Shown one piece after another: positions 41,135 to 53,763 of a stretch of 64,000 bases of DNA (position 1 is the stretch's first letter; each line of letters begins with the position of its first letter). The notes under the pieces are model-generated. The model searched no databases, was not told the origin of the DNA, and saw only the letters and a program-made list of their open reading frames with translations. This DNA comes from Lumbricus terrestris. Lineage: Eukaryota > Annelida > Clitellata > Crassiclitellata > Lumbricidae. The position numbers and the translations under genes are program-made. Location: assembly GCA_949752735.1 (NCBI GenBank), contig OX457042.1, positions 21,606,743-21,670,742 of the forward strand, given 5' to 3'.

Positions 41135-43858
41135 TAACTCGTTTCATTGTCATCGTTGTCATTCACTGTTTTATCCTGTGGAAAAAGCTAGAAGTGCAAT
41201 CCAAAAGATATTTTTGGCCCTCTGTGACTCAGTCCAGTTTGTAGGCATTGAAATAATTCTCCATTACGCAAGTGTATTCATCATCATCATCATCAGCAAC
41301 CGTGGGCTCAGCGCCCGTAGGTGTCCGATGCCTTCTTCAAGTGTATTGGTTTAGGTGAAATGTTAGTAAAAAAATTAAATCAAAGTGTTTTAATTTGTCC
41401 CCTTGAAGTCCGCAAGAGAGAGTGACTGTGAGTGAGGTGGTTGTTGTGGGAAATGGTGGCTGCTTGGTAGAGCGCTTGCCTTGCCTAGTAGCGGGGTTTT
41501 AACCTCACCTACGACAGTTACTGTGTATCGTGTAGGGACCTTTGGCAAGTCCTTTGCTCACCATAGCTCATCATGTTCAATTCATGCTTGCTTATTAGAT
41601 GGTGATACTTAATGATGCCCTGTTGTCCTGAAAGAGTAGTCATCATCATCGTCATCATCTGTCCTTTTCATGCAATGCTATACATCATCGGGCAATGCAG
41701 CTCCTCCATTTGTAGAATGAGTTTGCTGAATTGTTTCTGTTGCTCAATTTGTTTTACCCGGGTGAGTCGCAAGCTGACCGTGGAACCCTCCTCCTTTATC
41801 CTGGCTTGGGACAGGCACGGGTTTCCTCAAAAGGCAACATGTGACGGAGTAAAAAAGGGTGGTACGTGATAATAATTATTGTTACTAATGTTCATGCATG
41901 TAAATCATCCTAATGCATTAGTAATAAATTTAGGGAGTTTAATTTTTCAAAAGTTCATCAGATGTGTGCTATGCATGATGACAATAAACAGTACTGCAGG
42001 CTCTCACAATTTCTTTGTTGAGACCTGCAAAAGTGATCAAATAAAGACATTTCAATTGTTTTACTTTGCTGATCTTTATTATTTCTCACAGTTGCCATGG
42101 CCACACTGAAGACCATCCTCTTCGATCAACAAAATAATGTTTAAAATCATAGTTGCAAAGCAAGTTTTGTCTGAGCCTGTTGCACCTTTGACTATTATTT
42201 TGAGAGAAAGCTTGAACTGTGCTCCTTGCATCAGAAGGCAGGCCCTTGACCAATTGTCTAGTTGGCATAGATGTACGAAGGCACTTGCATGTGTTTAGAA
42301 GATGGAGTGAAAGAAAAATTTAGATGAGGAAAAGAGTTCGAGACAGAACAGCATGAGAGAGACAAGTTGAAAAAAGACCGGAATGAAGACATAGGCCTAT
42401 GTACAGTAAACCAAAACTCTGTGAGATTGGTTCAGTATGAGATTAAGAGATAAATAGAAAGACAGGAAATTAAGGCGGACAGATCCTGAGACAGACATTG
42501 AAATACAAGGGTGAGATATATAGATAGAAATTAGAATCCCACAAAGGAATAGACAGACCGAGCAGAAGAAGAGATTTTGCTGACAGTATAAAATGGGCAG
42601 ACAGGTTCACGTGCGCAGAAGATAGGCTCCAGAAAATGAAGAGATACAGCGAAGATATATAAAGCCACAAACATAGACATACACGCAAACAGATTGCCTT
42701 GACAGGATTGCACAAACAGCGAATAAAAGAAAATAGAGGAACATATTATGCACGACAGAATCACAGAAAGAAGAATGGACAGAGGGCGACACAGAATGCA
42801 ATTTGCAGAATGCAAGTTGTTAGAGCCATGTTCTGCTGTCAGCCCAGCTGGTACACCTACAGTCAACTTAGCGTGTTGTCGGTTCTGGCCATGGCAACGC
42901 TTCAACCCGTCTCCTTGACAACGAGTAACATCGAGCCATGAGGTCAGAGAAAGAAGAAGGTACGCAACATGAGGCAAACGGTCAGAGAGACGGAGACTTA
43001 AACCGTACTGAAGAAAGCTGTGGTAATGGCTAGAGCACGCGCCCCTTATGCAACCAGAACTGCTTCTTAGCCTATAACTCACAGAACTTCTTAGGCTATT
43101 AGATCTATTAGCGTAATAGCTCTGCTTGGCCTTCGCCCAATGTGCAGTGTGAAGTGTTTATTTAGTGGAATAATGTGAAAATGTCAACAGACTCAACACA
43201 ATAGTTTGATGAATAATAGTCCCGCATTTGCCCGTAGACATAATTAAAGACCTATTGACGAACTGGCAGAGAGGAAGGAATGATGTCGGCTACAGAGACA
43301 GATAGTACGAGAAAAATGATGGATGGATGGATGGATGGATAGATGGATGGATGGATAGATGGATGTTTTTGGGTGGGTCACTATACTCACTGGGATGGAT
43401 AATGGCTATATGGATAGATGGGTGTGGTTGGTGGACAGGTGAATGAACGGACGGAGGGACTGACGGGTGGGTGTATGGATGGATGAAGTAAATAAGTAAG
43501 GACATTTGGTAATTCAATTGCATAACCGCAATTTGGTTTATATGAAATTAAGCGTCATAAAAGCATTCTTATTTTGAAAAAACCGTTTCCTTATTACTTT
43601 GTTTGCCTGTGGGACAATTCGGTCATGTGGCCTAGTACATGTGTGTGTTAGGTAGGTAGGTATAGGACCTATAGCTAGGTAGTCAGGCTAGTAGCCTAGA
43701 CCTAGGTAGGTATGCCATAAGGATGGTAGGCCGAGGTATAGGTAACATTAGGTAGGTAGGCTAGATAAATACCGAAAAAGACAAACAGACCGATGTGACC
43801 AGAGATTGCGCGCAATAAAGACTTGTTCAATGATGTGTGACGACTGCAGATGACGAGT
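41135..43858. other. Intergenic region, repeats only
   Basis: Contains a tRNA-like SINE of a second type (about 41455-41600), a copy of the repeat also seen at about 1049-1140 (about 41780-41860), degenerate purine-rich AGACAG sequence (42300-42990), a GGAT-rich microsatellite (43318-43500) and a TAGG-rich patch (43650-43760). No gene seen. Confidence 0.6.
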
Positions 43859-44035
43859 CACCCGTGACGACAGTTCATTCGTGCAGGAGCAGATCAATGC
43901 GTCGCTTTTCTGTGTGAAAATCTCCTTTCAGCGTCGCCAAAACAATTCGAAGACCAACATTTACGCCAAGGAATAACTGGACTCCGAACGGGATCTTGTG
44001 TAACTTTCTTCAGGATTTACTTTACGATCTTCTGG
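43859..44035 (+). other. Possible non-coding first exon of the small membrane-protein gene
   Basis: CG-containing sequence unlike its surroundings ends in TTCTG/GTAAAG, a fair donor. The next good acceptor on this strand is TTTTGTTGCAG at 45312-45322, just before the small ORF. No long ORF is present, so it would be 5' UTR. This is inference from splice signals only. Confidence 0.3.
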
Positions 44036-44081
44036 TAAAGTACTGCATATCAGTGAATGATTGAGTGATCGAGGGATAGTA

Positions 44082-45023
44082 GGGGGAAGCCGGGGTAATT
44101 TCGGCCATTTTTCTTATTTTTGTAATAAATTGAAACGGGTTGACTGCTAAAATTAAATAAAATCACAATTAAATAAAGCAAGATAGGGACAATATACTGC
44201 AAGGTTACTTTTTTGGAAAGAGGAAAACATTTGTGGAAAAAATTATTTTGTAAAGTGAATTTTTGGCCGGTTTTACCCCAGTACACGGGGTGAATTCGGC
44301 CAACACGATTAATTTGATCCTCACAACAAACCAGATGAGGTATATGTGGCGGTTTACACCGAAATCAGCATTGAGTCGGAAATTACACATCAGAGATATT
44401 CAGGGAATACCTGGTAGTATGTTTGTGATTTAATTAATTTTTTTGCAGAATTTGATAAAAATTATTAATTTTTGTAAAAATTTAATTTTTCAAAATTTAA
44501 AAGACACAATATAGAGTATGAAATGATGCGTTATAGTCATATTTTAAATTAAAACTGGGTATATTGGTGCAAAATGTAAAGTTACTACCCTAAAATAGGC
44601 ACTGTGCAATTCCTAACATCTCTGGGGTAAATTCGTCCACATGGCCGAATTTACCCCGACCCACCCACCCTCCATAACAATCTTAACGAGCATAGACCGC
44701 ATTTTTGGATCATTAATTTGGATTACCAAATTGGCCAAAAATATAGTGGTTTGCAGAATAAAAGCAAATAATTAACATTTGAACAAGATTACCTTCAATT
44801 CTTAGCTTTTACTGTCACAGTATGGATAAGTGGATTAGGCTCGAACTCATTTTTTTGGCTTTTAGCAAATTATACTCACATAAAAGCAAAATTATCTCGA
44901 TAAACATACTTAATATGATATTATACGCTAGATGGCAGCATTAAAATCTTCCTCTGCCCTCTGGTTTTTTTAAAATCACCCTGGCCGAATTTACCCAATG
45001 GCCGAAATTACCCCGTCTTCCCC
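44082..45023. mobile_element. Non-autonomous DNA transposon, about 940 bp, TA flanks
   Basis: The ends are near-perfect inverted copies: GGGGGAAGCCGGGGTAATTT at the left and the complement of GGGGAAGACGGGGTAATTTC at the right, continuing into CGGCCA on both sides (about 25 bp). TA lies at both borders. Internal copies of the same words occur at 44267-44305 and 44624-44659, the latter a hairpin of GGGGTAAATTCG with its complement. There is no transposase ORF. A TA duplication fits the Tc1/mariner superfamily, but the class is not settled. Confidence 0.75.
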
Positions 45024-45126
45024 TATACTTGGCTTTCGTGTGGCGTTTTTCCCTCATGAATTTGAATATTACGATCGATTGCCGTAAATACATGCAGAAA
45101 TATTATTGTGGTCCATAGGCCATAGG

Positions 45127-45248
45127 TGAGAATTGCCGGGGTTGAGGGTTTCAACCCCAAGTATTTCTTTAGCGCCCCATAGTAAAGTCTGTTTTTCACA
45201 CCCCGATTCCAACATAGTCCACCCCCAGTTATTTTTCCACAATTCTCA
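45127..45248. mobile_element. Short inverted-repeat element, TGAGAATTG family
   Basis: TGAGAATTG at the left and its complement at the right bound 122 bp that contains GGGGTTGAGGG with its complement and CCCCCAGTTATTTTTCC. Related copies lie at 15351-15461, about 23705-23834 and about 45837-45958, with a fragment at 50884-50920. Confidence 0.6.
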
Positions 45249-45412
45249 AGCATTGCCATAATCATAATCCATACATAAGTCGACTTAATATGCAGTGTTG
45301 TCACTGTTGTGTTTTGTTGCAGACGTTATCTTCGTTGCCTCGTTGCCTTCATAACCGTCGTTGCCTTCATTATCTTCGTTGCCTCGTTGCCTTCATTACC
45401 TTCGTCGCCGCC

Positions 45413-45661
45413 ATGTGTTGCTGCAACATGTGCGCCCGGATTGGGCTCGACTGCGGCTGTTGTTGGATGATCATCTGGGTGCTCGTGCTCGTCCTCTTCG
45501 CCTGGCCGATCGCTCTCATCCTCTGCCCGATCTACGTCATCCTTCTGCCGTTCAAGGCCTGCTGTGCTGGATGTGTACCAGTCATCGATATCGTCTACGA
45601 GGGGATCCTTCTACCACTCGTCTGCGCCGAGAACGCCGTTGCAGGCACACCGATGTGCTAG
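45413..45661 (+). CDS. Small cysteine-rich membrane protein, 82 aa, unknown function
   Basis: I do not recognise this gene. The ATG follows GTCGCCGCC, an excellent initiation context, and the exon starts after TTTTGTTGCAG at 45312-45322. The 82 residues include 13 cysteines: an N-terminal cluster (MCCCNMC, then DCGCC), and CC..C near residue 50. Residues 18-46 (IIWVLVLVLFAWPIALILCP and on) form a long hydrophobic stretch with internal Pro, perhaps a membrane hairpin. A second hydrophobic patch is GILLPLVC. The cysteines next to the membrane could be palmitoylated, which is an inference. Codon use is GC-rich and regular, unlike the flanking DNA, which supports a real gene. Possible poly(A) signal AATAAA at 46611-46616. 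Confidence 0.6.
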   Translation: MCCCNMCARIGLDCGCCWMIIWVLVLVLFAWPIALILCPIYVILLPFKACCAGCVPVIDIVYEGILLPLVCAENAVAGTPMC

Positions 45662-46751
45662 TCAGCTGCTGCTGCTCCCTTGCCAAACCCATCTTCGAAC
45701 TCTTTACTCTCCCCGACAATTATTGATGCGCTTATAACTTCGTTACGTCCGGTGTGCTATGTAAATTATACGCAGCTTCAGCAGCTGGATTAATTCGTCC
45801 CTAAGCAAGACAATGAGGGAGAGAATTAATTGAATTATTGCCGGGGAGGTTAGAGGGTTCGGCCCCCACCTGCAGTCTTTCTTAGGATTAACCCAAGTTT
45901 TCAATGCTCACCCCAACTGCACACAATGACGTTATTTTTCTACAATTATTATTCTCATAGGCTGCTGAAGACAATTAGAGGTTATACGGCGTAAGGTGCC
46001 TCTGCGCCGATCTTTCGAGGATTGGGATTGAGACTTGCACCTCGTCAAAGGTTTTCTCTCTTTGATCATGTTTAGGCAGTAGGGATATTGAACCGAGTTA
46101 GCAGGCTTGTGGATTCCTGCAGTCTATAATTGCAAGCTTTAAATTGCCATGGCGCCCATACAGTCCTTCAGCTTCTAGTTGGCTTAGGCCTATTATTGGA
46201 AAATGCATGGTCGCATTTAGGCTAGTAAGGGCCCGTGTGTTGTGATTACCCTCCAAGTGCCCCGGTATAGGCCTCTGACACCCGTTCACCACACATATAC
46301 TAAAGCAGCAGCACCCATCTTAATGCAGGCTTGGGCAAATGAATAGCAACATATAGTTTTGGGAAAGTGTATACCTTGTATTATAATTAGGCCTACTCTT
46401 TCCCACACGTTTTCGGATTGCAGTAGTCATGCTTGCGCTTCAAGAGTTTCTTTAGAGGCATGTCAGTGAAGTGTCTTCATTATCCTGCTGGGTTTCTGTA
46501 GAGGTGTGTGAAACTGTGAATAATAATGTAACCTATTCCTCATTGTAAGCCTACCGGGTAGTGATTAATAGGCCTATTGTTGGGAATTATCTGGAAAACC
46601 CTGGAGTGAAAATAAATGGGTGAAATAGTATACACGTCAGTGGGAGAAATTGGAGTTTCGACCTTCATGCTCTCCCACAAATTGCATTAATCGCCTTTAC
46701 AGTGTATACTATACATGCAAATTTTCGCTGGTGTAACTCTATATGTTTAAA

Positions 46752-46862
46752 ACAGCTTGTGAATACTCTGACAAACTATTCAAACAGCAGCTTGTGAATA
46801 CTCTGACAAACTATTCAAACAGCAGCTTGTGAATAATTAATCTGACAAACTATTCAAACAGT
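46752..46862. repeat. About 37-bp tandem repeat, three copies
   Basis: Unit CAGCTTGTGAATACTCTGAC then AAACTATTCAAACAG. The third copy has a small ATTA insertion. Confidence 0.9.
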
Positions 46863-47979
46863 CTGTTGCTCATTTTTTTATAAGCATAGCGTTCGTAGTA
46901 CAGCATATTATAATGTCGGGATATCAAATTCTTTCTCGCTTTTGTTTGTACTTAATCAAAGTGGATAAGATGTATCATGCATCAAATCCATTGTCCTGTA
47001 GAAGGTCAGATCATGTCGGATCAGACCAGGATCAGACAAGCCAAACATAAAATATTAGTGAATTATTGTACAATGGAGTTTTTCAGCTTTAAATTAAATG
47101 AACGTTACAAAATGCGGCACCCAACTCTCATTCTTCATATTATGCTACTATTATCAGTTTAATCAATTCTGACAGTTGCCTCAGATTTGTTGGAGAGAAT
47201 CCTTAAAGTATATTCTGGGTGAGCTTTGGATGCAATTTCTCTGCATTTATTAACCCACGTGAACCTCCAACTACAAGAAAAGTTTTCGTGAATTACAACT
47301 GTAAGCATTCTTTCGAGTCTACATCAGTTTTGCTAAACTGTAACTACATATAGGCATGGACAGTGGACACGATCCAATTTGTTCAGCTAAGAAACACCAC
47401 ATCACATCAGGTCCTCTTAGGTATATAATAAGTCACCCGGTATTCATCTGTTACTACCTGTTTCTCCCTTTACCCTTCCTAATTTGTTCCTGTCCTCTCC
47501 TTAGTTAGGCCTACTTCACACACCAAAGCAATTGCTAAATCTTTCCATTTATATTATTCTCCAGATGGCCATGAAAGAAATTTTCCAACGTCATCTTATA
47601 GTGGCATGACCAGCTACGAGTGTGGCAAAGAGTATCATTTCAGAGATTTATTTCAAGCACTTGTAGCGCAGGCAAAGTCAGTAAATGACAAAGTAGGTGA
47701 CAGCCGTATCAGTTACCCTCTGTCTGTTCACCAAGTATTTGCAACAAGACACCGCAACTTAGAAAGGTGCATGGCAAAATTCAATTTGGCAAACAAGTAA
47801 GCTTACCTAACTGAACACAGAATGCCAAAGCAAAGAAATACTGATTCAGCAAAGAAGCATCCCTAATTGATGGCAAAGAAGGTTCTCTATGACACAGAAA
47901 AATAGCAGTGATGGTAAGTCATGGTAAGCACTGAAGTCTGCTTCAGCTATAATCATTATTGACTATTATTTATCCTATT

Positions 47980-48145
47980 TATTTATTTCTCACATTTCTG
48001 CTATAGCACCCCTTTAAGCTCACTACTCAGAGGCGCTCCCGACCACAGCGCGAACACTGCATTGAAGTTTCATGCCGAAGCGTACTAGCAATTGCGAGTG
48101 CAGGACTTGCTAAAGGTCCATACGTGGCAGCTTGAGGTGGATTCG
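47980..48145 (-). mobile_element. SINE fragment
   Basis: GCTATAGCACCCCTTTAAGC, CTCAGAGGCGCTCCCGACC and GCAATTGCGAGTGCAGGACT. It ends at GGTGGATTCG, where the head is lost. Confidence 0.75.
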
Positions 48146-48491
48146 TAGTAACGTAACGAACAAAACAAGTCAACTGCAAACAGCGTAACTGTACACGTCC
48201 GTAATAAAGAATTGGCCAAAATTTAATGCCAACTAAACAAAAACTCTGCATTTTCAAAATGGCCGACATTAGAAATTTACAAATAGGTATTCAAGCAAAG
48301 AAAATCAATTCCATAAACGGAAAAACTGTCCATTATGGGTGGAAGGGGACTGTTGCAAATCATCCAATTACAGTTGAAGGAAGATACAGAAAACTGAACG
48401 TTTTAGAAGGTTAATAGAGACACCATGGTGTCTTGATACATATAAATATTTCTATACAATGTCTTGATGCATATAAACATTCATATACAGA

Positions 48492-48531
<40 letters not shown>

Positions 48532-49141
48532 CAGTATGTATATATATAATGCATAAACATATATACATACATATATACAATTATACATGGAAACACACGC
48601 CTATCTCACTATAAAGGGGTTCTTAGTCTTAAAAATTTCTTTACAAAGGCCCATAAATAAACACACACACATTTACAAGCTTCAGGGAACAGTGGTAGTA
48701 CGATAGTAGCCTCCAAAGGCATGGGGTTCAAACGTAGGGCGACTTTGTGTACGGAACTGAAAAACATAACAAGAACATCCAATTCAACAGATAAACAATC
48801 TTTACTTAGGATATACTTAACTTAACAAAGAAGTGTCAATCTAACTCAACACACCACGAGAGAAATTCTGGGGGTCGGTGAGGGTGCAGAAGTCACAGGC
48901 AAACTCAATCCACATCAACCACCCTCAAGAAAAGCAGCAAGTACTTTAACTCGGACATCGTCGTAATTCCCTAATCCACCGCCAGACAAACTGTGACCAA
49001 TGACCATCCTATACAGTGAAGTCAACAAAACAATGTCGTCAAGAACAACTTATTTACTGACAAATTCCATAACGACGAAAGCAGATAGTTGACAATCCTT
49101 GTGCTCTGCAGCAATGGACTCGGACTCGGGTCAACCATTGT

Positions 49142-49287
49142 CCATAAGCCTCGGTCAACAATTGCCCATAAGACTTGGTCGACCATTGCCCATAAGACTC
49201 GGTCAACCATTGCTCATAAGACTTGGTCAACAATTGCCCATAAGACTCGGTCAACCATTGCCCATAAGACTCCGTCAACCATTGTCC
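49142..49287. repeat. 24-bp tandem repeat, about six copies
   Basis: Unit CCATAAGACTCGGTCAACCA plus TTGC with C/T variants. The period is a multiple of three and several frames are open. Confidence 0.92.
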
Positions 49288-52145
49288 AAAATACAAAACA
49301 ATCAATTACATAAAACACCTTATAATTAAAACACTTGTTTTTACATCTCCATAGAAACCCATGAGAAGTGGGGTTTAGAGGCAGAAACACGACAATTGCA
49401 ATTACCCATGACAGGACATATCTAACCTCCTAACTTGCATCAGTACTTCACTGCAGATAACTAAAGAATTGGAGCCAAGAGTATTCCAGGTGGACAGAGC
49501 GGCTTTAAGGCTGCCATAGACACTCTCGCATTTGTGGGCCATTAACGGCCAACTTGGCTTTAGAGCTAAACATACAGTATTCACATTATTTCTTGACTCG
49601 CGCAAACTCATTTTTTAAACATGATTCATGAGCGCTCAATGCGGGAAATGACATTCAAGGATGTTTTATGTGATTGTGCTAATGGAAAGAGAAACCAATC
49701 AGCCACAAACTTACGTCAAATACAAAACCCAAGCCAAACATAATCATATCCACTGCACAACTTTCTAATAAATACAGAATTATTGTTGCTAACTGTTTCT
49801 TATGACAATGTTTGCCATTGGTCAAGCTAGCATAGCGAACACTTTTGAACCTGCACTATACAATATACATCCATTCATATCAGAAGCTCACGGAGTCTTA
49901 TACCAGGAGATCGCATTTTAATGAGGTCACGCTCTATGGCCAAACAAAATTCCAGGTCGATGTTATTACAGAATACATGCCATAAAGTTAATGAATCGTT
50001 TCATAAAAAAATCTTGAAGAGTACAATTACATTCAGATGTAACTGCGACAAACACACATTATCAATGTATGACATGTTACACTAATCAATGCAGATGTAA
50101 TTTGCAACAGTCGTTTCCGCCAGTCGCAACTCGCAACCAAGGAACCTTGAAGGATGATGGTGAATTTTCTATTACTTATTATTAATTCCATATTTATATA
50201 GCGCTACAAGACATTGATTGGCTGCAGATGCATAATCAAGCACGTCAAATATAATGAAGTAAACAGTGGCACAATTTCTTCAGTTAACTATACATCCATG
50301 TATCTGTATGGAGTCTTTACTATGCACTAGGATCTAAGCGTAACTTCTTAACTAAGATATTAGGATCTCAGAAAACCCTCTTAGGCATTTAGCACGTAAA
50401 AGAAAAATGACCAATAACTATTGAGAAATTACTAATTACTTATAATACGACTAAATATGTAACGTGTGCCTTTGCTATACGTCAAATGATGCTACAGCAT
50501 GGCATAAACAGGTTGGGTTAGAATATTATTAAGAAATATGAAATAGTAACTCTGATGGCACATGTCAATCAAAACCAGATAGTAACTCTGATGGCACATG
50601 CCAATCAAAACCACAGCACCGTCCAACCTGATTCATACACGATCAGCACATCATAGAACTTGATGGACACCCCCCGTTTTGGCCATGCATTTCAACAGTG
50701 GATTATGGGTACAAATTGAACATCAACCCCACTCCCCCACACTTGGATGGTTGTGTGCAGGTTAACATCCATCCAGTTTCCAACACCATTTCACCATTCA
50801 ACATGAAATCCAAATCTGCCCCTCAAATTAATTCATGGCAGAGGTAATTGTGCATGAGCAACTTGCCAAGGTAGTTACCGCAGTGAGAATTGTGGGAAAA
50901 ATAACTTGAGGGGTTGGACGATAATCCACTTGAACAGACAGCTGCATCAAATAGCTACTTACACATAATAATATACACATAAATTAGCATATCTGCATCG
51001 CATAATATATAGATATATACATTGTGTGAAATCTCGATTAAATTGGAGTCTACACTACGACTTGCAGATATATATATATATACGTCTGCATTTGCAATTT
51101 ACATTAACGGTGTTTGGTTGAGCATCAACGAATTTATGTACAGTTTATATTACACACACGAATCCACAAAAGGGCAATTGGGCCGCACTCCCCCATTTGA
51201 TTCTGTGTGGCCATGCACAGCGTTACCCCACCCTCCCCCAATGCAGTGAGCACGGCCTACAAGCATACAAAGGTAAGGCTGTAAAGAAATTAGGACTGGT
51301 CAGACGAAATTATGAAAAAAGTTCTAAAATACTCTGGGGAAAGAAAACATCGTTTGGGATCATTGAAAATTTTAATGACATCAAACATTGGCCGAAATAT
51401 CGACCAAAACAGAAAGGTCAACAATTTTTCGTCAGTGTAACTACAGTCTATATTCGCTTTATTTAATCGGCTATGTTGGTTAATTCTCCTTGGCGTTTTA
51501 TTACTTGGGTGACCCTTCCCTGTGGAACCCCATCTATTTAGGGTGTCCCGTTGTAGTCAATGCATTCTTATTTTCAACATTTGCTGTCATTTTGTGTACT
51601 CGAGTTAGAATAAAAAGAATAAAATAATAAAAACTGAATATTTATATATATATTTATATTATTCATATTTGTATATTTTATATATATATATATATACACA
51701 CATATATATATTCCATAGTCCCACCATCAACTTCTGGAAAAAGGGTCCAAACATTTTTATGGTAACTTTGCAAACTTCCCGATGACTAGGAAACACTTTT
51801 AGATAAAGTTCGATACAACTTGGCCTCTATAAACTTCCGAATCCGCCAGTCTTAACTTAGCACCACAAAGGCAGATGCTAGACCAACAATGGCAGATGCT
51901 AGAGCAACCATTCAGGTGCACAAAATTCTATTAAGTCTACCGTTATATACAGAAAAAGCGATGGATGAATTGTGCAGGTGCTACCGGGGCGATCGAAATG
52001 ATTTGCGAACGATCATAAATAAAATATGATTTAACGATGACAGAAGCAGACTAGAGATGTTTACGTGTCATTCAGACACAACCAACGATTTCATGTCACA
52101 TCAGAGTAGAGTTGAAATCATTTCAAGAACACATGAGAAAGACAA

Positions 52146-52146
<1 letters not shown>

Positions 52147-52228
<82 letters not shown>
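52147..52228. repeat. TA dinucleotide microsatellite
   Basis: About 40 uninterrupted TA units. Confidence 0.97.
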
Positions 52229-52232
<4 letters not shown>

Positions 52233-52867
52233 CACACACCACAAGTGTATATTTATCAATATATATATTTGTTCAGTTTAATACATATAAAATATATATG
52301 TAAATATATGTTGTCAGTGTAAGCGCATATCTTGCACATATGATGCAGCAACTCAAAAAGTTCACAAACTCAAGGAGGCATAATTTTAAAATAAGAACAG
52401 TACAGGTCTATAAAGTTATTTTTCAATGTAAACAAATGTACTCAAAATTGTAAAACATGTGTCTCGTATCAGTAACATTAGACGTAATAGAAACTTGACA
52501 AAGCATAGAGAAGAAATCTCAGCAAACTATATGCCAACGCACATACGTATTCACAAACTAAACCATAGTAGGCCAACACACAAAAACAGAACCTCATATA
52601 TGTTAATATATGCAGATTTATGGATCTCCATAATGAATCTGCTTGACCTGTCCTTACATGTGTGAGGATAAGACCCAGATAAAACAAGCTGTCACAGCAA
52701 TGCTGCATCACAAGATTCCAAAGAAGATATGGAGTCCACATCACCGACCACACTATTCACGCCAGGCTGCATTCAAAAGGCAGTTTTGAAAAATCAGAAT
52801 TCACATGTCGTAATGCAACTAAGGAATGGTCCATCGTATATGAAGCGACCTGAACCACTTTTAATGC

Positions 52868-52960
52868 ATATTCATCAGCATCATGAATATTCATCAGCAT
52901 CATGAATATTCATCAGCATCATGAATATTTATCAGCATCATGAATATTCATCAGCCTTTA
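52868..52960. repeat. 18-bp repeat with palindromic GAATATTC
   Basis: Five copies of CATCATGAATATTCATCAG-type units. Each holds the palindrome ATGAATATTCAT. Confidence 0.9.
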
Positions 52961-53763
52961 AGAAATGCAGAGCCACTGGATGATGCATCTCTCGAACAAA
53001 TATTGCCTATTTCTCAAGTGCAACCACCTGTTCGTCTCTGACACATGGCTTTAGCATATATATATTTACAATTTCTCCAAGCACAACCACCTTGTTTTTT
53101 GGCATACACGGCTCTAACCACTGGCCGATCTCTCAGGCTCAACACACCATCTCTCTCATGATGTACAGCTCCAGATTATAATTGGTAATTTCACAGTGTT
53201 TCCTTCAAGCGATGTAAAAGGCCCACAAAAACTCTGCCGCTATCTATCTACAACATGTCTTCCAGCCCAACAGTCACATTGACATACGGTGAAACCTCTT
53301 TACAGCGCTAACAGTAATAGTAAGGATTCAAACACAGACCGTTGCGACCAAGGAACTAAATGCAGGCAAGAAGAAATTCTGCAACAAAACGGAATCTGCA
53401 CTATAACTAGACTTCACACTTCAGCCGATTCGTCGCTAAAATCTGTGATCATAACCAACGTCGCACAGAAACCAAATGCAAGTTAGACATCAATTCTAGG
53501 TGTAACCGTACCGACGAAAACCAAATCCACACAACAATCAAGTCCACACTGGAAAGCGCGACGCTCCTAAATAACGCGACTCGACCGGCAAAACGTCGAC
53601 TCGGAACGAGATGTCGCACAAGAACGTCACGTGACACTTGGACGTAGAACGACGACGACATGAGAACGGAATAATACGATGACTTCGACGACTCGCAAAT
53701 GATGTCCTTTGACACTGATGACTTTGACGACATGACATCACAGGAGAAGGAGTTGGCCGCTGG

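Larger units (their letters stand above)
46617..53763. other. Intergenic region, no gene recognised; may include Pellino 3' UTR
   Basis: Only short unconvincing ORFs. It holds tandem repeats (46752-46862, 49142-49287, 52868-52960), TA microsatellites (48492-48540, 51650-51715, 52147-52228), and a SINE fragment (47980-48145). The complement of AATAAA at 51458-51463 could end the Pellino transcript about 2.3 kb after its stop, at low confidence. Confidence 0.5.

Noticed and set aside
42531..43082. 183-codon minus-strand ORF
   Set aside because: Falls in purine-rich degenerate repeat sequence; low-complexity product without family resemblance.
47606..47800. 64-codon ORF in the 46.6-53.7 kb gap
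   Set aside because: No recognisable domain, no splice context and no good start context. Its length is within chance for AT-rich DNA.
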